Shown one piece after another: positions 49,630 through 61,509 of a stretch of DNA of 64,000 bases. The translations under genes were made by a program, and so were the position numbers. The notes below the pieces were generated by a model. It ran no database searches and was not told the origin of the DNA. It was given only the letters and a program-made list of their open reading frames with translations. Source of the stretch: Leuctra nigra (Eukaryota; Arthropoda; Insecta; Plecoptera; Leuctridae); the NCBI GenBank assembly GCA_934045905.1, contig OW203763.1, positions 18,978,948 to 19,042,947 of the forward strand, read 5' to 3'. Within the stretch, counting starts at the first letter, position 1, and the number at the start of each line of letters is the position of its first letter.

Positions 49630-50670
49630 TGACAGTACAGTGATCAAACTAATATTTAAAAAAAAAATTGTAATTTGATAAATCCAAGCTGTGAAAATAA
49701 TTCATGGTTAGATGAAGTGTTTAATGACAAGTAATATGACAAGTAACATATTATCGTTGGGATCCCGGATTTTGTATATAATTCTATGTGATTCCAAACA
49801 AGTACGCTCGGCCAAATAAAAATGGTCTAAAATATATCAAAATTACTGCTAATTAATTGATCACCCGGTAAAAGACAAGTTTATATTGCAAACTTTGATC
49901 GATTGAAAATCAACCAATTCGATTAATCGATCAGGCAATTCGATATCATTCCTATTTATTCGACTCTCATTGCAATCTTTTTTTCATAATGTTTTCACTT
50001 CCCCATAATAATTGTTCATATATTTTAATTCGTTCGTATTTATTTCATTTGTATTATTAAGTGATGTATTGTTTGGTGTGGGTATTTTTATTAAGTTTGT
50101 AGCTGGCAGTGGGACGCACAGTGTTATGGGGTATTTTCAAATGCAAAAATAAATACTTGTATCAATGTAAACTAAAATAATTATAATCGAATGGTTTCTT
50201 TTATAAACTTATCTAATTCAAATTCCTTTTATTATTAAAACTTATTGCCATGTAAGGAATGAAGGGCTGTGATATTTTACCTTCTTCAACACACCTCTTC
50301 ATTCCAATTATCACCATAGACTTTTCATATGATTTTTTATTTTTACCACTTTTCACCACAGAACTGAGATTATATAGGGTGTGCATCTCTAAGCCGGGTT
50401 TATAAACCACGTTGAAAATGGAAATATTTTGTGGCCTCACTTTCAAGGCAACTACATAATAGGGAACCGAAAGTCAATACTACGCTGAAATGTTTCAGCA
50501 GCATAAAAAACAAGGTACACATAATAACATATAAATTGTTAAAATAACAAAACACATTTTAATTTAATTAAATTACAAAAATAGCGCATTATGCTATTAT
50601 CACACAAATTTTACTTTATCTGATAATAATAATTTTGCTTAAAGAAATAGTCGAGTCTTCGTTTCGCAAA
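49630..50670. other. AT-rich stretch, nothing recognised
   Basis: No supported gene. Confidence 0.5.
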
Positions 50671-51070
50671 TTATTCTGCCTCATAACCTTTTTTGATAAT
50701 TTTTTCGACGCTGAGGGCCATATTCCTAGCCATATAAATGCTGAGATAGTTCCAAACCTCATTATCAACATACTTTCTCTGAATCCTCACTTAAAAATCT
50801 TCTCTTAATTAATTCAACGACGTCATTAGCCTCCTTGGCATAGCAGTGCGTCGTTAAAACGAGCTTAAATACCAGCTGGAAATTGTCTTTCACATTCCAA
50901 GTTTTGCTCTTAACATTAACATGATTCAAATACCACAGATGGAGTAATCCAGAAGCTGAGTAAAAAAAATCTGGACCAGAATTGAGGTGTCTAAAAAATG
51001 TACGGAATTCTGTTTCATATGACCCACGTGAGAATTGTCGGTTAAAACGCAAAGTCGTTTCTAACCTTAC
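50671..51070 (-). pseudogene. Frameshifted coding remnant or exon, protein unknown
   Basis: The minus strand is open from 51070 (TAA at 51071-51073) for 99 codons to about 50774, encoding a hydrophilic, aromatic-rich segment (for example FFYSASGLLHLWYLNH and ANDVVELIKRRFL). In that frame a stop follows three codons later. Skipping one base at 50773 opens a second frame of 33 codons (begins YVDNEVWNYLS) ending at TAA 50671-50673, with the same protein-like character. This suggests one coding sequence broken by a one-base insertion or assembly error. Alternatively the sequence at the break, AAA|GTATGT, is a good 5' splice site and the first frame is an exon ending there. No family recognised; no nearby poly(A) signal after the final stop. 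Confidence 0.45.
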
Positions 51071-51073
51071 TTA

Positions 51074-51610
51074 CATTCCCCAAATTACTTTACGTGTAAA
51101 ATAACCAAAACATATTATGCTCGAGTACACTGTAAAGAGGAAAGCAAAGCACAGCTCTTACGTTATCTTATTATTAGAGTATTAGAGCAACAGACTTGGT
51201 GGCCATATACTCCTGAACAATAGCTAGATTAAATATGTATCATCTATGCGTTTTAATGGTATACCATGTGAAAACATACATTTGCATTTCTATGCTTTTC
51301 ACCCATTCTCTATTTTCTTGGTGCTTCATTTTGCAACCAAAGCAGCCACCCTGAATCTTGTGCACCGTAGAACCAGATTAGCGCTGGTTTAATGACGAAA
51401 CCAAGGAATAGGAAGTAACTTTACTGAAATAATGTGCTTGGAGAGAAATTTTCTAATCCTTAACTACGAGGTATAGTAGCTAGAAGCTTATCAATAATGA
51501 AGGTGAAATTTAATTTCTAATAAGAGCGATGTAAGGCCTCTTAGCTATGAGATCTTGGTAACTGTGAGTGTTGATCTTTAGGGTTTGTTCGTGTATTTCA
51601 TACGGATCAA
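51074..51610. other. Non-coding stretch
   Basis: No supported gene; a decayed minisatellite-like unit (gggtttgttcgtg) appears at about 51581. Confidence 0.5.
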
Positions 51611-52020
51611 TGTTAGTTCGTGCCAGTGTCTATCTTCAAGGTTAGTTCGTGCCAGTGTCTATCTTCAAGGTTAGTTCGTGCCAGTGTCTATCTTCAAGGT
51701 TAGTTCGTGCCAGTGTCTATCTTCAAGGTTAGTTCGTGTCAGTGTCTATCTTCAAGGTTAGTTCGTGCAAGTATCTATCTTCAAGGTTAGTTCATGCCAG
51801 TGTCTATCTTCAAGGTTAGTTCGTGCCAGTGTCTATCTTCAAGGTTAGTTCGTGCCAGTGTCTATCTTCAAGGTTAGTTCGTGCCAGTGTCTATCTTCAA
51901 GGTTAGTTCGTGCCAGTGTCTATCTTCAAGGTTAGTTCATGCAAGTGTTTATCTTCAAGGTGAGTTCGTGCCAGTGTCTATCTTCAAGGTTAGTTCGTTC
52001 CAGTGTCTATCTTCAAGGTT
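51611..52020. repeat. 29-bp minisatellite, about 14 units
   Basis: The unit is GGTTAGTTCGTGCCAGTGTC followed by TATCTTCAA, with a regular 29-bp period and near identity. A few units carry single changes (ttcatg, gcaagtat, gtcagtg, gtgagttcg, ttcgttcc). Decayed relatives continue to about 52110. Confidence 0.97.
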
Positions 52021-53335
52021 ATAGACTTATAGTTCCTGTTAGAGTATGTCTCATGCGGACTAAAGTTAGTTTGTGTTAGTGTACTTGTGTCTCTATCTGC
52101 ATTATGAACATCAAAGTTACTTCTCGTGGAAGTTAGTAGTGGTTCCCGTGCGGATAAAAGTTCTAGTACAGCAGAAACGGTGATGTATGTAGTAAGTCCT
52201 TTCGCCATTTGGGTCTCGAATGCATTTTCTTTATCTCTGTACAATGCTAAATAAAGGAACCTTTCTCGTTATTTTGGCTGCAACACAACTCAAGATGGCC
52301 TTGGCGAAAATCCCAAAATTAATCTGAAATCATTAGTTTCGCGTATACGATGCCCTATAGTTGTCTTATGATTTATTCACCATAGAATTTAATGTATGTA
52401 ACTAGTTTCAAATCTAGTTGTCACATTCAGTACATTTTTTTATTTTTTTATTTGTCAGAAAAAATCGTATTATGATACTTTCAATCAAACCCAATAAAGT
52501 GTACGACGATTACTAATAAAATTGTGACAATTATCATTTTCAAAAACATATATTTCTATGCTAATAAATCCTTGGATCGAAGTTTCATACAGCTTCCCTC
52601 AATTTATTAGAAATGCACACCAAAATAATTATAAAACTGAAATAAGCAATTTCAACTAAGTACGTAAATTGTAAGCCCATGTCCCGTGATACACAGTGAA
52701 AAAAAGGTTTCTGATCTTTGGATGCTGTTTGAACCTCCGGGATGACACATGACATGATTAATTGTTATATTCATGACGTCGACTTAAATTCGTGACAAAA
52801 AATTTGGCTCAAGGTTTATTTATTTTGTCTTAATTTTAAACTATTCCGGGTGGTTGTAATATTTTCTTTACATATCGTCCTGCAACGAAGCTAATGGTGT
52901 TGATGAATGATTATGAGGGTAATGGGAAGTGACGATGCCTGGGGCAGAGAGGCGTTTGTTACCTCCACAGATTGGTTTATTTCACGTCGGAGAATATTTC
53001 CTACTAGAACATAGTGCCTTGGGACACTATCTCACAAAATGACGAACTATTTTCTTGTAACATTTTCTGTTTTACTTTGCTCCAAAGTGTACTTTGTCAC
53101 AACGAAGAGTGACGAAAATCAATTTTTATTTTATTTTATGATGATCATAACTTTTGATCTGCAACGCATACATTTTCACCCCAATCTTCTTGAAATGCAC
53201 ACAATTTTCCGGGGGTTGCTTCTTTAGACGTTCATCATAACGCCTCTAGTCCCCCCGAAAAGAAAACACAATCGAAAGACTTAAAGGAAGAAAAGAATCT
53301 TCTGGTTACTGGCGCATGACAATGTACTGGTTCAC
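52021..53335. other. AT-rich stretch
   Basis: No supported gene. Confidence 0.5.
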
Positions 53336-53339
53336 GAGT

Positions 53340-53475
53340 ATTTACTACTTCATCTCCCCTCACTTCCGTTACTACTCACATTTATGTGACATTCACTTCA
53401 CATGACCCTTCACTTGCTGCAAAGTATGATGACGCCACTTGAAGGCAGAATGTAAATATTTGTCTAGTTTGTGCT
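53340..53475. mobile_element. Remnant of the 37190-37440 foldback family
   Basis: 'cccttcacttgctgcaaagt', 'cacttgaaggcagaa' and 'tgtaaat' align in order with the interior of the foldback at 37290-37355. The terminal inverted arms are not recognisable. Confidence 0.45.
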
Positions 53476-53479
53476 AAAT

Positions 53480-55200
53480 AATGAGACTTGCAGATCAATG
53501 TCATCCTTCCCAGATAGAATTGGAATATTCTAATATTGTAGTTGTAGACAGTTTTTCATATAAAGCTCTGTTCTGTTTAGCTGTCACATGACTGATAGCC
53601 CTTTAAAATTGGCATCTTGTGGAACTCGAATAATGAAGACGTCATGCACCGTATATATTTATACATGGTCGACTTAAAGGGAACCAAAATGAAACAAGAT
53701 TTTTGTCTAACTGGTGATTCCCTTCATGCCTAAATACAAAGAACTATCAGGCTTCAAAGTTTTCCTACCCCTGAACTCACTTTGATTTAAAACAATTTTT
53801 ACTTTATCTTTTTTTCCCTGACATTATACGAAAATCGTATTTTATGAATTGAGACAACCGTACTGAGATTTTGAGCTGCGAAATACATATTTATGTAAAA
53901 TCCGACGGGCATATAGGTGAATGTCTGAATAGAAGATTGGTGAATATATGTGTGTCGGTGAAGGATAAAATGTATGAGTAAGACACAGCCTACCATTCAA
54001 ATAGGCGGCCTTCTTGTGATGAATTATTCAACAAGGCTGTGAGATGCGACAAACAGGCACAGCCTTCTCAACCGGGCCGCGCACGTGACAAAATAAAAAA
54101 ATAAACCAAACGAATAAACAAAACCGTAAAATGGAAGAACGAAAAGAAAAAAATATGTATAACGTAGAAAATATTATTTCAAGATTTATATTACGGGTGC
54201 GCCGCATATTGCAAAAGAATTGATCTTTTATTTTCGATTAAGGTTATTCAACACCGTCGGATCGATTTGATATTCATAGTATTTCGCACGCTGAAAAACA
54301 ACGTGAAGCAACGTGGTCACATTGTTGTCTTCATTGTTGTCTTCATAAAAAGCTTCAGAACGTCACTGAAAGTTGATTCCTCATCTCGTGAGCATTTCAG
54401 CAGATTCCAGTTGAGAATAACAACTAATTTAATAACCCCCTCAATTTCATTTCCAGCCACTTGTATCCAATATCTTTGAAATAAAGCTTGGATGCTTAAT
54501 GAGAAACGACGAAGAGTCATTAGAATATTTTAAGACAATCGAAACATGCTAGTTTCTGGCACAAGATAATGTTGGACTACACAATTGTTGTAAAATCAAT
54601 TTTCTAGCATCTGTTACAACATAAGAAGTCCGCAATCTCACTTAGCAATAACCTCGCTTCCTTAATTGTGTCCCGAGTCCTGGGAGTAAGAATCTCTCCA
54701 GCATCCCTTCTGCTCCTGTAGCATCCCTACTCGCAGACGCGATACAAAACCATTAAAACAGACGTTATTTGAAACGCAGCTCGGGTTGAGATAGACTCAC
54801 TAATGAATACCACAAATAGAAAAAGAAAATGATTGACTAAAGTAATTAGTAATTGCTACCAAAACACAAACCATCCAACCAGAACATTCCATCCATCACT
54901 GTACCTCTGATAGCAAATAAAATGAATCTAGAATACCTATAATTCTACAAAAACCGCCAATATATCTCTAAGTTCAGATCTAACCACTGCCATTGCGAAG
55001 CCCAACGGCAAACCAAACTGCGATTCATAGCTGTAATCTCATGTTATAAAAATTACAATAATCTTAATTTTATTTCTCGCCCGCAGACAAATCCATCCAT
55101 CTGTGGATGTATGTGTCACGAATAACAGTGAGTGTCGCGATGTGTGACTGTAAATCGTAGCAAGGGAGAGTATATTGATGTATGGCCCCTGAATCCCTCC
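53480..55200. other. Non-coding stretch
   Basis: Contains a possible hairpin, AAGGCTGTG (54033) with CACAGCCTT (54058). No gene. Confidence 0.5.
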
Positions 55201-55206
55201 ACAGTT

Positions 55207-55227
55207 CCCCCCCCCCCCCCCCCCCCC
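55207..55227. repeat. C21 homopolymer
   Basis: Twenty-one consecutive C; it creates poly-Gly ORFs on the minus strand that are not real. Confidence 0.95.
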
Positions 55228-55298
55228 TATCGTTGAGAGAATAATCGGGTACACGCCATTGGAATTTTCTCAATAAATATGCATAACACGTGGTGAGG

Positions 55299-55340
55299 TA
55301 TATAAACGAAAGTCGCGCCCCGTCATCCCCACCAGTAGTG
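55299..55340 (+). promoter_or_regulatory. TATA-box-like site (weak)
   Basis: TATATAAAC at 55299 is followed about 25 bp later by 'cgtcatcccca', a rough initiator match, and a GC-rich patch. No downstream ORF supports a gene here. Confidence 0.2.
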
Positions 55341-55344
55341 ATTT

Positions 55345-57330
55345 TAACACGACATCTTTTTTGGGGGGGTGTGAGGATTGAAGTAGGGGAGTATAAAAAA
55401 ACTGGAGCATGTACTTAATTAGGAATCAATACGGAGTGAATACGAAGCTATATCCATGTCCGTTCGCATGTTTCTAGTTATAATGGACTTGTTAGGAAAT
55501 CACTGCATGCATTGTGTACTCTGTTTTCATCACAAAGCATAACTTTTCCGAAAGTTGTAATCGTGTTATTAGTAAGTGTTCTGAATAAAGATTGAATATG
55601 GAATGTTTTGTAAAATGAAATAGTATAAAATATACACACAATGAAGTAAAAATATAACTGATAGAAAACAAAGTTTTCTTTCGTGGAACCAATATTACCA
55701 TAGATATGTTTATTTCGCGTATTGATCAAAGAGAGGTAAATTTTAAAACAGCTAAGCAGCCCTCTTGCGTGTGATGTCACGTTTCAAAGCAACGAGGAAC
55801 AAAAGATCAGACTTCTCGCCGAGATTCTCCTTTATTCTTGCTTTTCGCCTTTTCAGCTGCGACATCGCGTTGGTTTCATAAAAGAAACGATGCATTTTGA
55901 ACAATAAAATCATGACATAATTAGGATCATCCTACCTTTTTGTAAATGCGGAAAGCCAGTCGAGTCGGTTCTTTGAAAACACTGTTAATACTTCCTGCAA
56001 TGCCTATTGACAGAGACGCTCTGGAGTACCGCGTTCTATCCCCGTCATTGTTTAGTCGTAATCATACCCTGGTATGAACTGAGTTAGTTGCAAGGACTAA
56101 ATGATGATAGTTGCCATATCGTCGAGTACCATCCCTTTTCAATCTTTTCCACATAACAATTCTGGAAGTCATCGTTGCAGAACAACGCATCGTTAAATCC
56201 GAACTAAACATTGTTTGTGCTTTGAATTTGTGGCCAAAAGTCTTGGAAAATTCCATGTTTTCAAAGTTTCTCATATAATTATGTGCACATCTGAAAGTTT
56301 TGTGCTATTGTGGTGGATTTCAGCTATAGAATGTGATTCTCACTTCTTCTTGTCTTCTCTGTTGAGCAGGAATTGTGAGGAATGGACTGAAGTCCAATGT
56401 TCCAACGAAATATTTAGGAACAAGTTATTTCCAAGTGAAGGTTTTCAGTAGAGTGAAAAGAGTTATTGTCTTTTAGGGTGTCCCATTGTATAGAGATACC
56501 CTAGAGAAGACAAATCCTTCGCCCATAATGCGCCATTCCAGGAGACATTCAAACTAGATTATTTGAACCCCAGAAGTAAAGAAAAAGTAAAAATGAATTG
56601 TGTCTATTTCTCTACAGCCTTCCAGAAAATGCGCTTTATATTAACATAAAATATTGTTCACAAATGTGAAAAAAATGTTCTCCAGAAACCAAGATTTTCA
56701 CACACAAGAGTTTCAGCAGTGTTGCATGGATTTCCCTGGATGCCGAAAATATTGATGTTGCAGAAAAACAAGTATTTTTAGACTAAAGAATTGAGACTCC
56801 ATCAAATAATATGTTCTTTTTTGTAATGGTATACGAACGAACAAAATGTCTCTGGAGATATGTGTGAATAACTCAACTTACCACATAGGTACACTTAGTA
56901 AATTGTTAATTTTGGTGCAATGATTGCATACGTCATTGGTTAAACGGTCGCAATTAGCCAATGGTAAAAATCAACATTGATGCACAGAATTAACAAAATA
57001 AACAAAAGCAATGCATAATTTTGTTGGTCTGTCATTCATTGAAACCGCCAAGGGTAACAAAAAGTGAACTATGCATAACTAGAAAGTAGTATAAATGTTA
57101 ATTGTACCTTTCCATGATATTTTGTTGTCTTGGATTTTATAATAATTATATTCACTGTGTTTAAATATTATAAACTACTAAATTATCACAAAATGCATTT
57201 AATGGAAGTTAAAACAATCACAATTAAAAAATAACCTAATATATTATAGCCTAACCTCAATTCTCATTGGACCACATCCCTGCAATGGCGTGTATTTCAT
57301 ACTCTTGTTTTTCGTAAAATCATTCAACAT
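55345..57330. other. AT-rich stretch, nothing recognised
   Basis: No supported gene. Confidence 0.5.
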
Positions 57331-57375
57331 ACAAACAACACAAACAACAAACAACAGCAAACAACATCACAAACA
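57331..57375. repeat. CAA/ACAAAC-rich simple repeat
   Basis: Imperfect run of AACAAC and ACAAAC units. Confidence 0.8.
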
Positions 57376-60300
57376 ATTATTTACAACAGCGGTAATAACC
57401 CAAATTTGTTAATTTAGCTTCCAAGATTGATGACAAAACTATACTGTGTAACCACCAAAATTAAGTGAAAGTACTGTTCTTTTCCCTTGCGAGTATAACA
57501 ATCTGGTTTTTACTTGAATGAATGTCCTCCTAGAATGAAAAAACCAAGTGAAAACTTAGCTTGATTGGTGGAACGATTTGATCTTCAATAGCGTAACTTT
57601 AAGCACACAAATTGAGATGAAAGACAAATAAATCGGGTGTTCTGTTTGCTGCAAATGTAATTGTTTTGCTCCTTACAAAATGTATTGAAGGAATCTATCT
57701 TGATCTTTACTCTATTCACCGTTCAAGGTAATTTATTCTTGAATCAAGTCATGCCATCGAATACCAGCAGCGTCTTCTACTTCTACGAATAAACCGATTA
57801 AAATAATTTCAGGGAGTAACTTTTCTTGGGGATGAAGAATCTCCCCCCTCCCTTGTAGAAGAAATCCTTGGGTTGTTTCGAGTTTTCTCCGAGACGGCAA
57901 ATCTTCCGGGAGTCATTCACAGAATTCATCTTGATTCTTGAACCAACTAGTTGTCGAGACTCTAGAGGCTGAAGTCAACAGATCGAAAAACAACACTATC
58001 AGAACTTGAAATTATATTTTCTTACTTTTCATTCGTTTATTTTTTTCTTTCAAATATAATCGTCCAACAAGTGATTGTCAATCTTTGTAAGGCTAAGTCA
58101 AGGTGATTTTAAACGTTGTGAGCTTAGAAAACGTTCTTATAAGCCGTCTTGTAAAAATGCAGCATTCAATATAAATTCTAAGATTTTTACAATCTCCAGC
58201 TTACTTCTGTACCAATTTTTAGCAGCAAAAAATACTTCTAATATATTGGGTAATATCCTATACTGTTCGAACCAGACGTATTAGTCCTAAGTTTAAAACC
58301 AACTCCAGAACATTTTCAGTTTATCGGCAAATGGTTTTACTTATATTCAAGGTGCAAAAGAAAATCACACTGTTAAGTACCAAAAGAGACGAAAAATCAC
58401 TCACTCCATTTTCTATAGCAAAAACATTTCCTTTCAAAATGCAATCACGATTTTCTCAAACAGTTTGTAAAAGTTATGAAATTACAGAGAAATCAATTTC
58501 TTGTATAGCTACACGTTTTATTTGAATTTATTCATTTAATATTTTTTAGGTAATTTAAACAAAATGATATTTTCATTCCATCACTTTAATCACGAGCTGT
58601 CAATAGAAGGTCTTTATAAGCGTTATTACAGTTAATTGCATTCGTATTTAGCTATAATATAACGTCATTGAATCAATACCTTACATAAATACGAACATTT
58701 ATTTATTCTTCCGCATTTTGTTCTTCGAATTCGTATTTGATAATTGGGTTGATTTTTGGCCATTTCCCCTCAGGAAAGATTGAGAGCGCGCCGGCAAAAC
58801 TAGAACGTACATCCAATGAAATGAAAAGAAAATGAAAGGAAAAAAGGGAACCATTGAGAAAATTGGACATTTTTCTGTCAAAGTCAGCAGAAAACGCAAC
58901 ACAAAAGACATGTTTCTAAGGCGGCTTGCTATTACTGACATGGCAAGTTTAGCTGGCTCGATCTGAGGTTGTGGATGGATAGTGCGGTAACAACATAGAA
59001 TCAAAGACCAACAACACCCCACAGCGCGAGTCGCTCGTTGGAAATAACACTTCCGACGTTCCTACTTCCTAGAGCTGATCGAGAGGTGAAAAACCAATCA
59101 CTCCTGGACAAGACGGTACTAAACAAACACTCAAATTAGATTACTAACAGGTAAGCTATGTTACTCAAACCTTAGATTTGACGTGTTTGATGAACCAAAA
59201 TCAACAATCTAGTTTTGGACGGTTGGGGACAAAAGTCAACTGATATCCGTCCTATACCAATAGCATTGTTAAGGTAAGTAAAATGGAAGTGTAGATCTAG
59301 GTTAGGTTCTGAAACCGTTGGTATTACATTATGCAATACTTACTATAGAGTTATTAGGATTTGTAGTATGAGTACAGCACGTCATGATTAAAGATGGAAT
59401 ATAATATCCTGATACTCGAGCTCGGTTTACATCTGCAAACCAAAATTATTATACTACCAACAAGTATTCAAAGTTTTAGTGAAATGTTTAGTTTAAATAA
59501 GAAAATATGAGTTATTTCTCCTGGCGCCACTTTGGAACTTATATAACATTTATGATTTTGATGAGGCTCTAATTGGAGAATTATTCTGTTAGCTTGGGAT
59601 TGTCTCATCTATGACGTTGTCTAAACCGGTAACGTAAACACAGACATCTTAGGCGTCAAAGCTAATACAGCAGAATGTCACCAAATATTCGATATGGCAA
59701 TCAGATGCATCAAATATATAATCGAGTTGACTCTGCCTTGAGTGATTATCTCAATCCATTGACTCGAGATCTTCTTCCGATTTCATCTCTCCTTATTTAC
59801 CTCAAGTGCGTCATATCCAGTATGGCCTAGCTAGGAAATGCGGGATGGGTTAGAAGTGATTGAGAGATACGCATGCTTATGACAGCTGGCAATCACGAAA
59901 GAAAAATCTTTTATGAATTTTTTTACTTTACCACACACACGAAAATGAAAAACGACTGGATGAATTTGTGTTTTGACTCATTTCATTTTATGCGTAAAAT
60001 ATTTACTTATTTTTTTTAAATCGCGTCTTTCATCCCCTATTTCGCAGTGATAATACGCCTACCTGAATCCACTTGACATCAGAGGAAACACTTATCCAAC
60101 ATTGTCATGCCCTATTCACCCCTTTCTCTTCTAAAGCAAGACCCCTTGACATTTGGAGAGCCTGTCTTCTTCACTTAACTTATGTTGACCAATTTATCAT
60201 AAGTATGGTTGGCAGAAGTAATGGCAAGTTTGCGTACGTCAGTTCGACTAAGTTGTGTTGACACCAACTGAAATATCGCTCGGTGGTCTCAGTAGATATC

Positions 60301-60905
60301 AAGTTCTAGTGTCACATCGCCTTGTGTTCGGTGCAGAAGGGAACGTTCACTGCGATCGGCTGCAACTTATAGACCGAGAGACAGTACGGAGAAACCATGC
60401 AAACGGCGTTCATTTCATTCAACACTTTACTTCTTTACACCTAGTTTATTATGAAGACATTATACATATCAGGTGTTGAATTTATATTTCTTCCAGTTTT
60501 TTTGTAAATTGTAGTTAAAGGCTGGGTACAGAGTAGGAATGGGTTTTTGTTTGTTTTGTAGATATTTATTTATCGCTATTTTAGTATTACAATATGTTAC
60601 ATTACACATAGTTTAATTGTAAACTATGCTACAAAATCTCCCCTTTTCAGGTACCTATCAATCATTTTCATTTTCATTTTAAATTGTCCCACAGCTTTAC
60701 CTTCGGTCAACTTATGATCTGGATTTATGAAAGGAAGGACTTATGCCAATTTGATATAATTCGATGATGCGAATGAAAATGAAAGTCCATGCATTGACAA
60801 CCCCAGTTTAAATATTTATTTAAATAAATCGTATCAATATTATTATTACCTTCTAACCCCTTCATCCTCTATATCAGATGACACCTCTCTCTCATTTTTT
60901 TCCAA
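57376..60905. other. Non-coding stretch
   Basis: 60070-60480 is GC-richer, with two successive + strand open frames (62 and 74 codons) that overlap at TTGTGTTGAC; no start, splice or domain support. Otherwise AT-rich. Confidence 0.5.
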
Positions 60906-60907
60906 AC

Positions 60908-60960
60908 ATGGACTTGAACCCGGTACCCTTCAATTAATTGTTTAGCTATGTTACCAATTA
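60908..60960 (-). mobile_element. tRNA-derived SINE head fragment
   Basis: Reverse-complemented: 'attggtaacatagctaaaca' (A-box/D-arm-like) and 'taccgggttcaagtccatg' (B box). It resembles the Thr-type SINE at 49435 in having ATTGGTAA and AATTAATTG phrases. Confidence 0.45.
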
Positions 60961-61091
60961 TTTAAATAGAAGTGAAGAAAAGAGTCAATTGTGAAAGATG
61001 AAGCGTTTAAAATTTGCTACGTGAAATGTATTTAAACCTAAACAGGCGTGTAGGATGGGGCGAGGGGTGGGAAGGAATAGGGGAGTAGTTA

Positions 61092-61430
61092 CCCCCCCCC
61101 CCTCCCCACTCAACCAGTGGGATTCCAATACTTGAGTTATTATAGCATTTGAATATAAAAATCGCCATTTTATCATCCTAGACTCACTTTAAAAGTGTTG
61201 AAATTCCAAAACCCGCCTCGCGGGGAAAACTGTGGGGGGTTTTATAGCCATCAAAACCCCCGTTCTTGGTTTAAGCATTCCTATTTTAGGCACTTCTAAT
61301 GTGGGACTCCATAACTTGGGTTATTACGCTCCAGATTTACTTTAAAAGTGTTAACAATTCAAAAAGAGCCTTGCGGTGGGAGACGAGTGGAGGGGGGGGG
61401 GGGGGTGACCCCCAGGCCCCCCTTCTGTGG
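61092..61430. repeat. Degenerate tandem duplication with G/C homopolymers
   Basis: 'gtggga(t/c)tcc...acttg(a/g)gttatta' recurs at 61117 and 61301, and 'actttaaaagtgtt' at 61186 and 61339. Each unit is followed by a CG-rich 'gcctygcgg' and a G run. C11 at 61092-61102 and G14 at 61392-61405 bracket the block. Confidence 0.6.
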
Positions 61431-61509
61431 TGGAATCCCCTCCCCCCTCCCATGTTGGAAGACGTTCCCGTGCCCCAGAAACTAAAGCTAATACACGACT
61501 ACATCTGAA

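Noticed and set aside
51608..52020. CRISPR array
   Set aside because: Units are contiguous 29-bp repeats without unique spacers, in eukaryotic DNA; it is a minisatellite.
55039..55273. Minus-strand glycine-rich ORFs
   Set aside because: Created by the C21 homopolymer.
58699..59022. 107-codon minus-strand ORF with hydrophobic stretch
   Set aside because: GTG start, no domain or splice support, length within chance.
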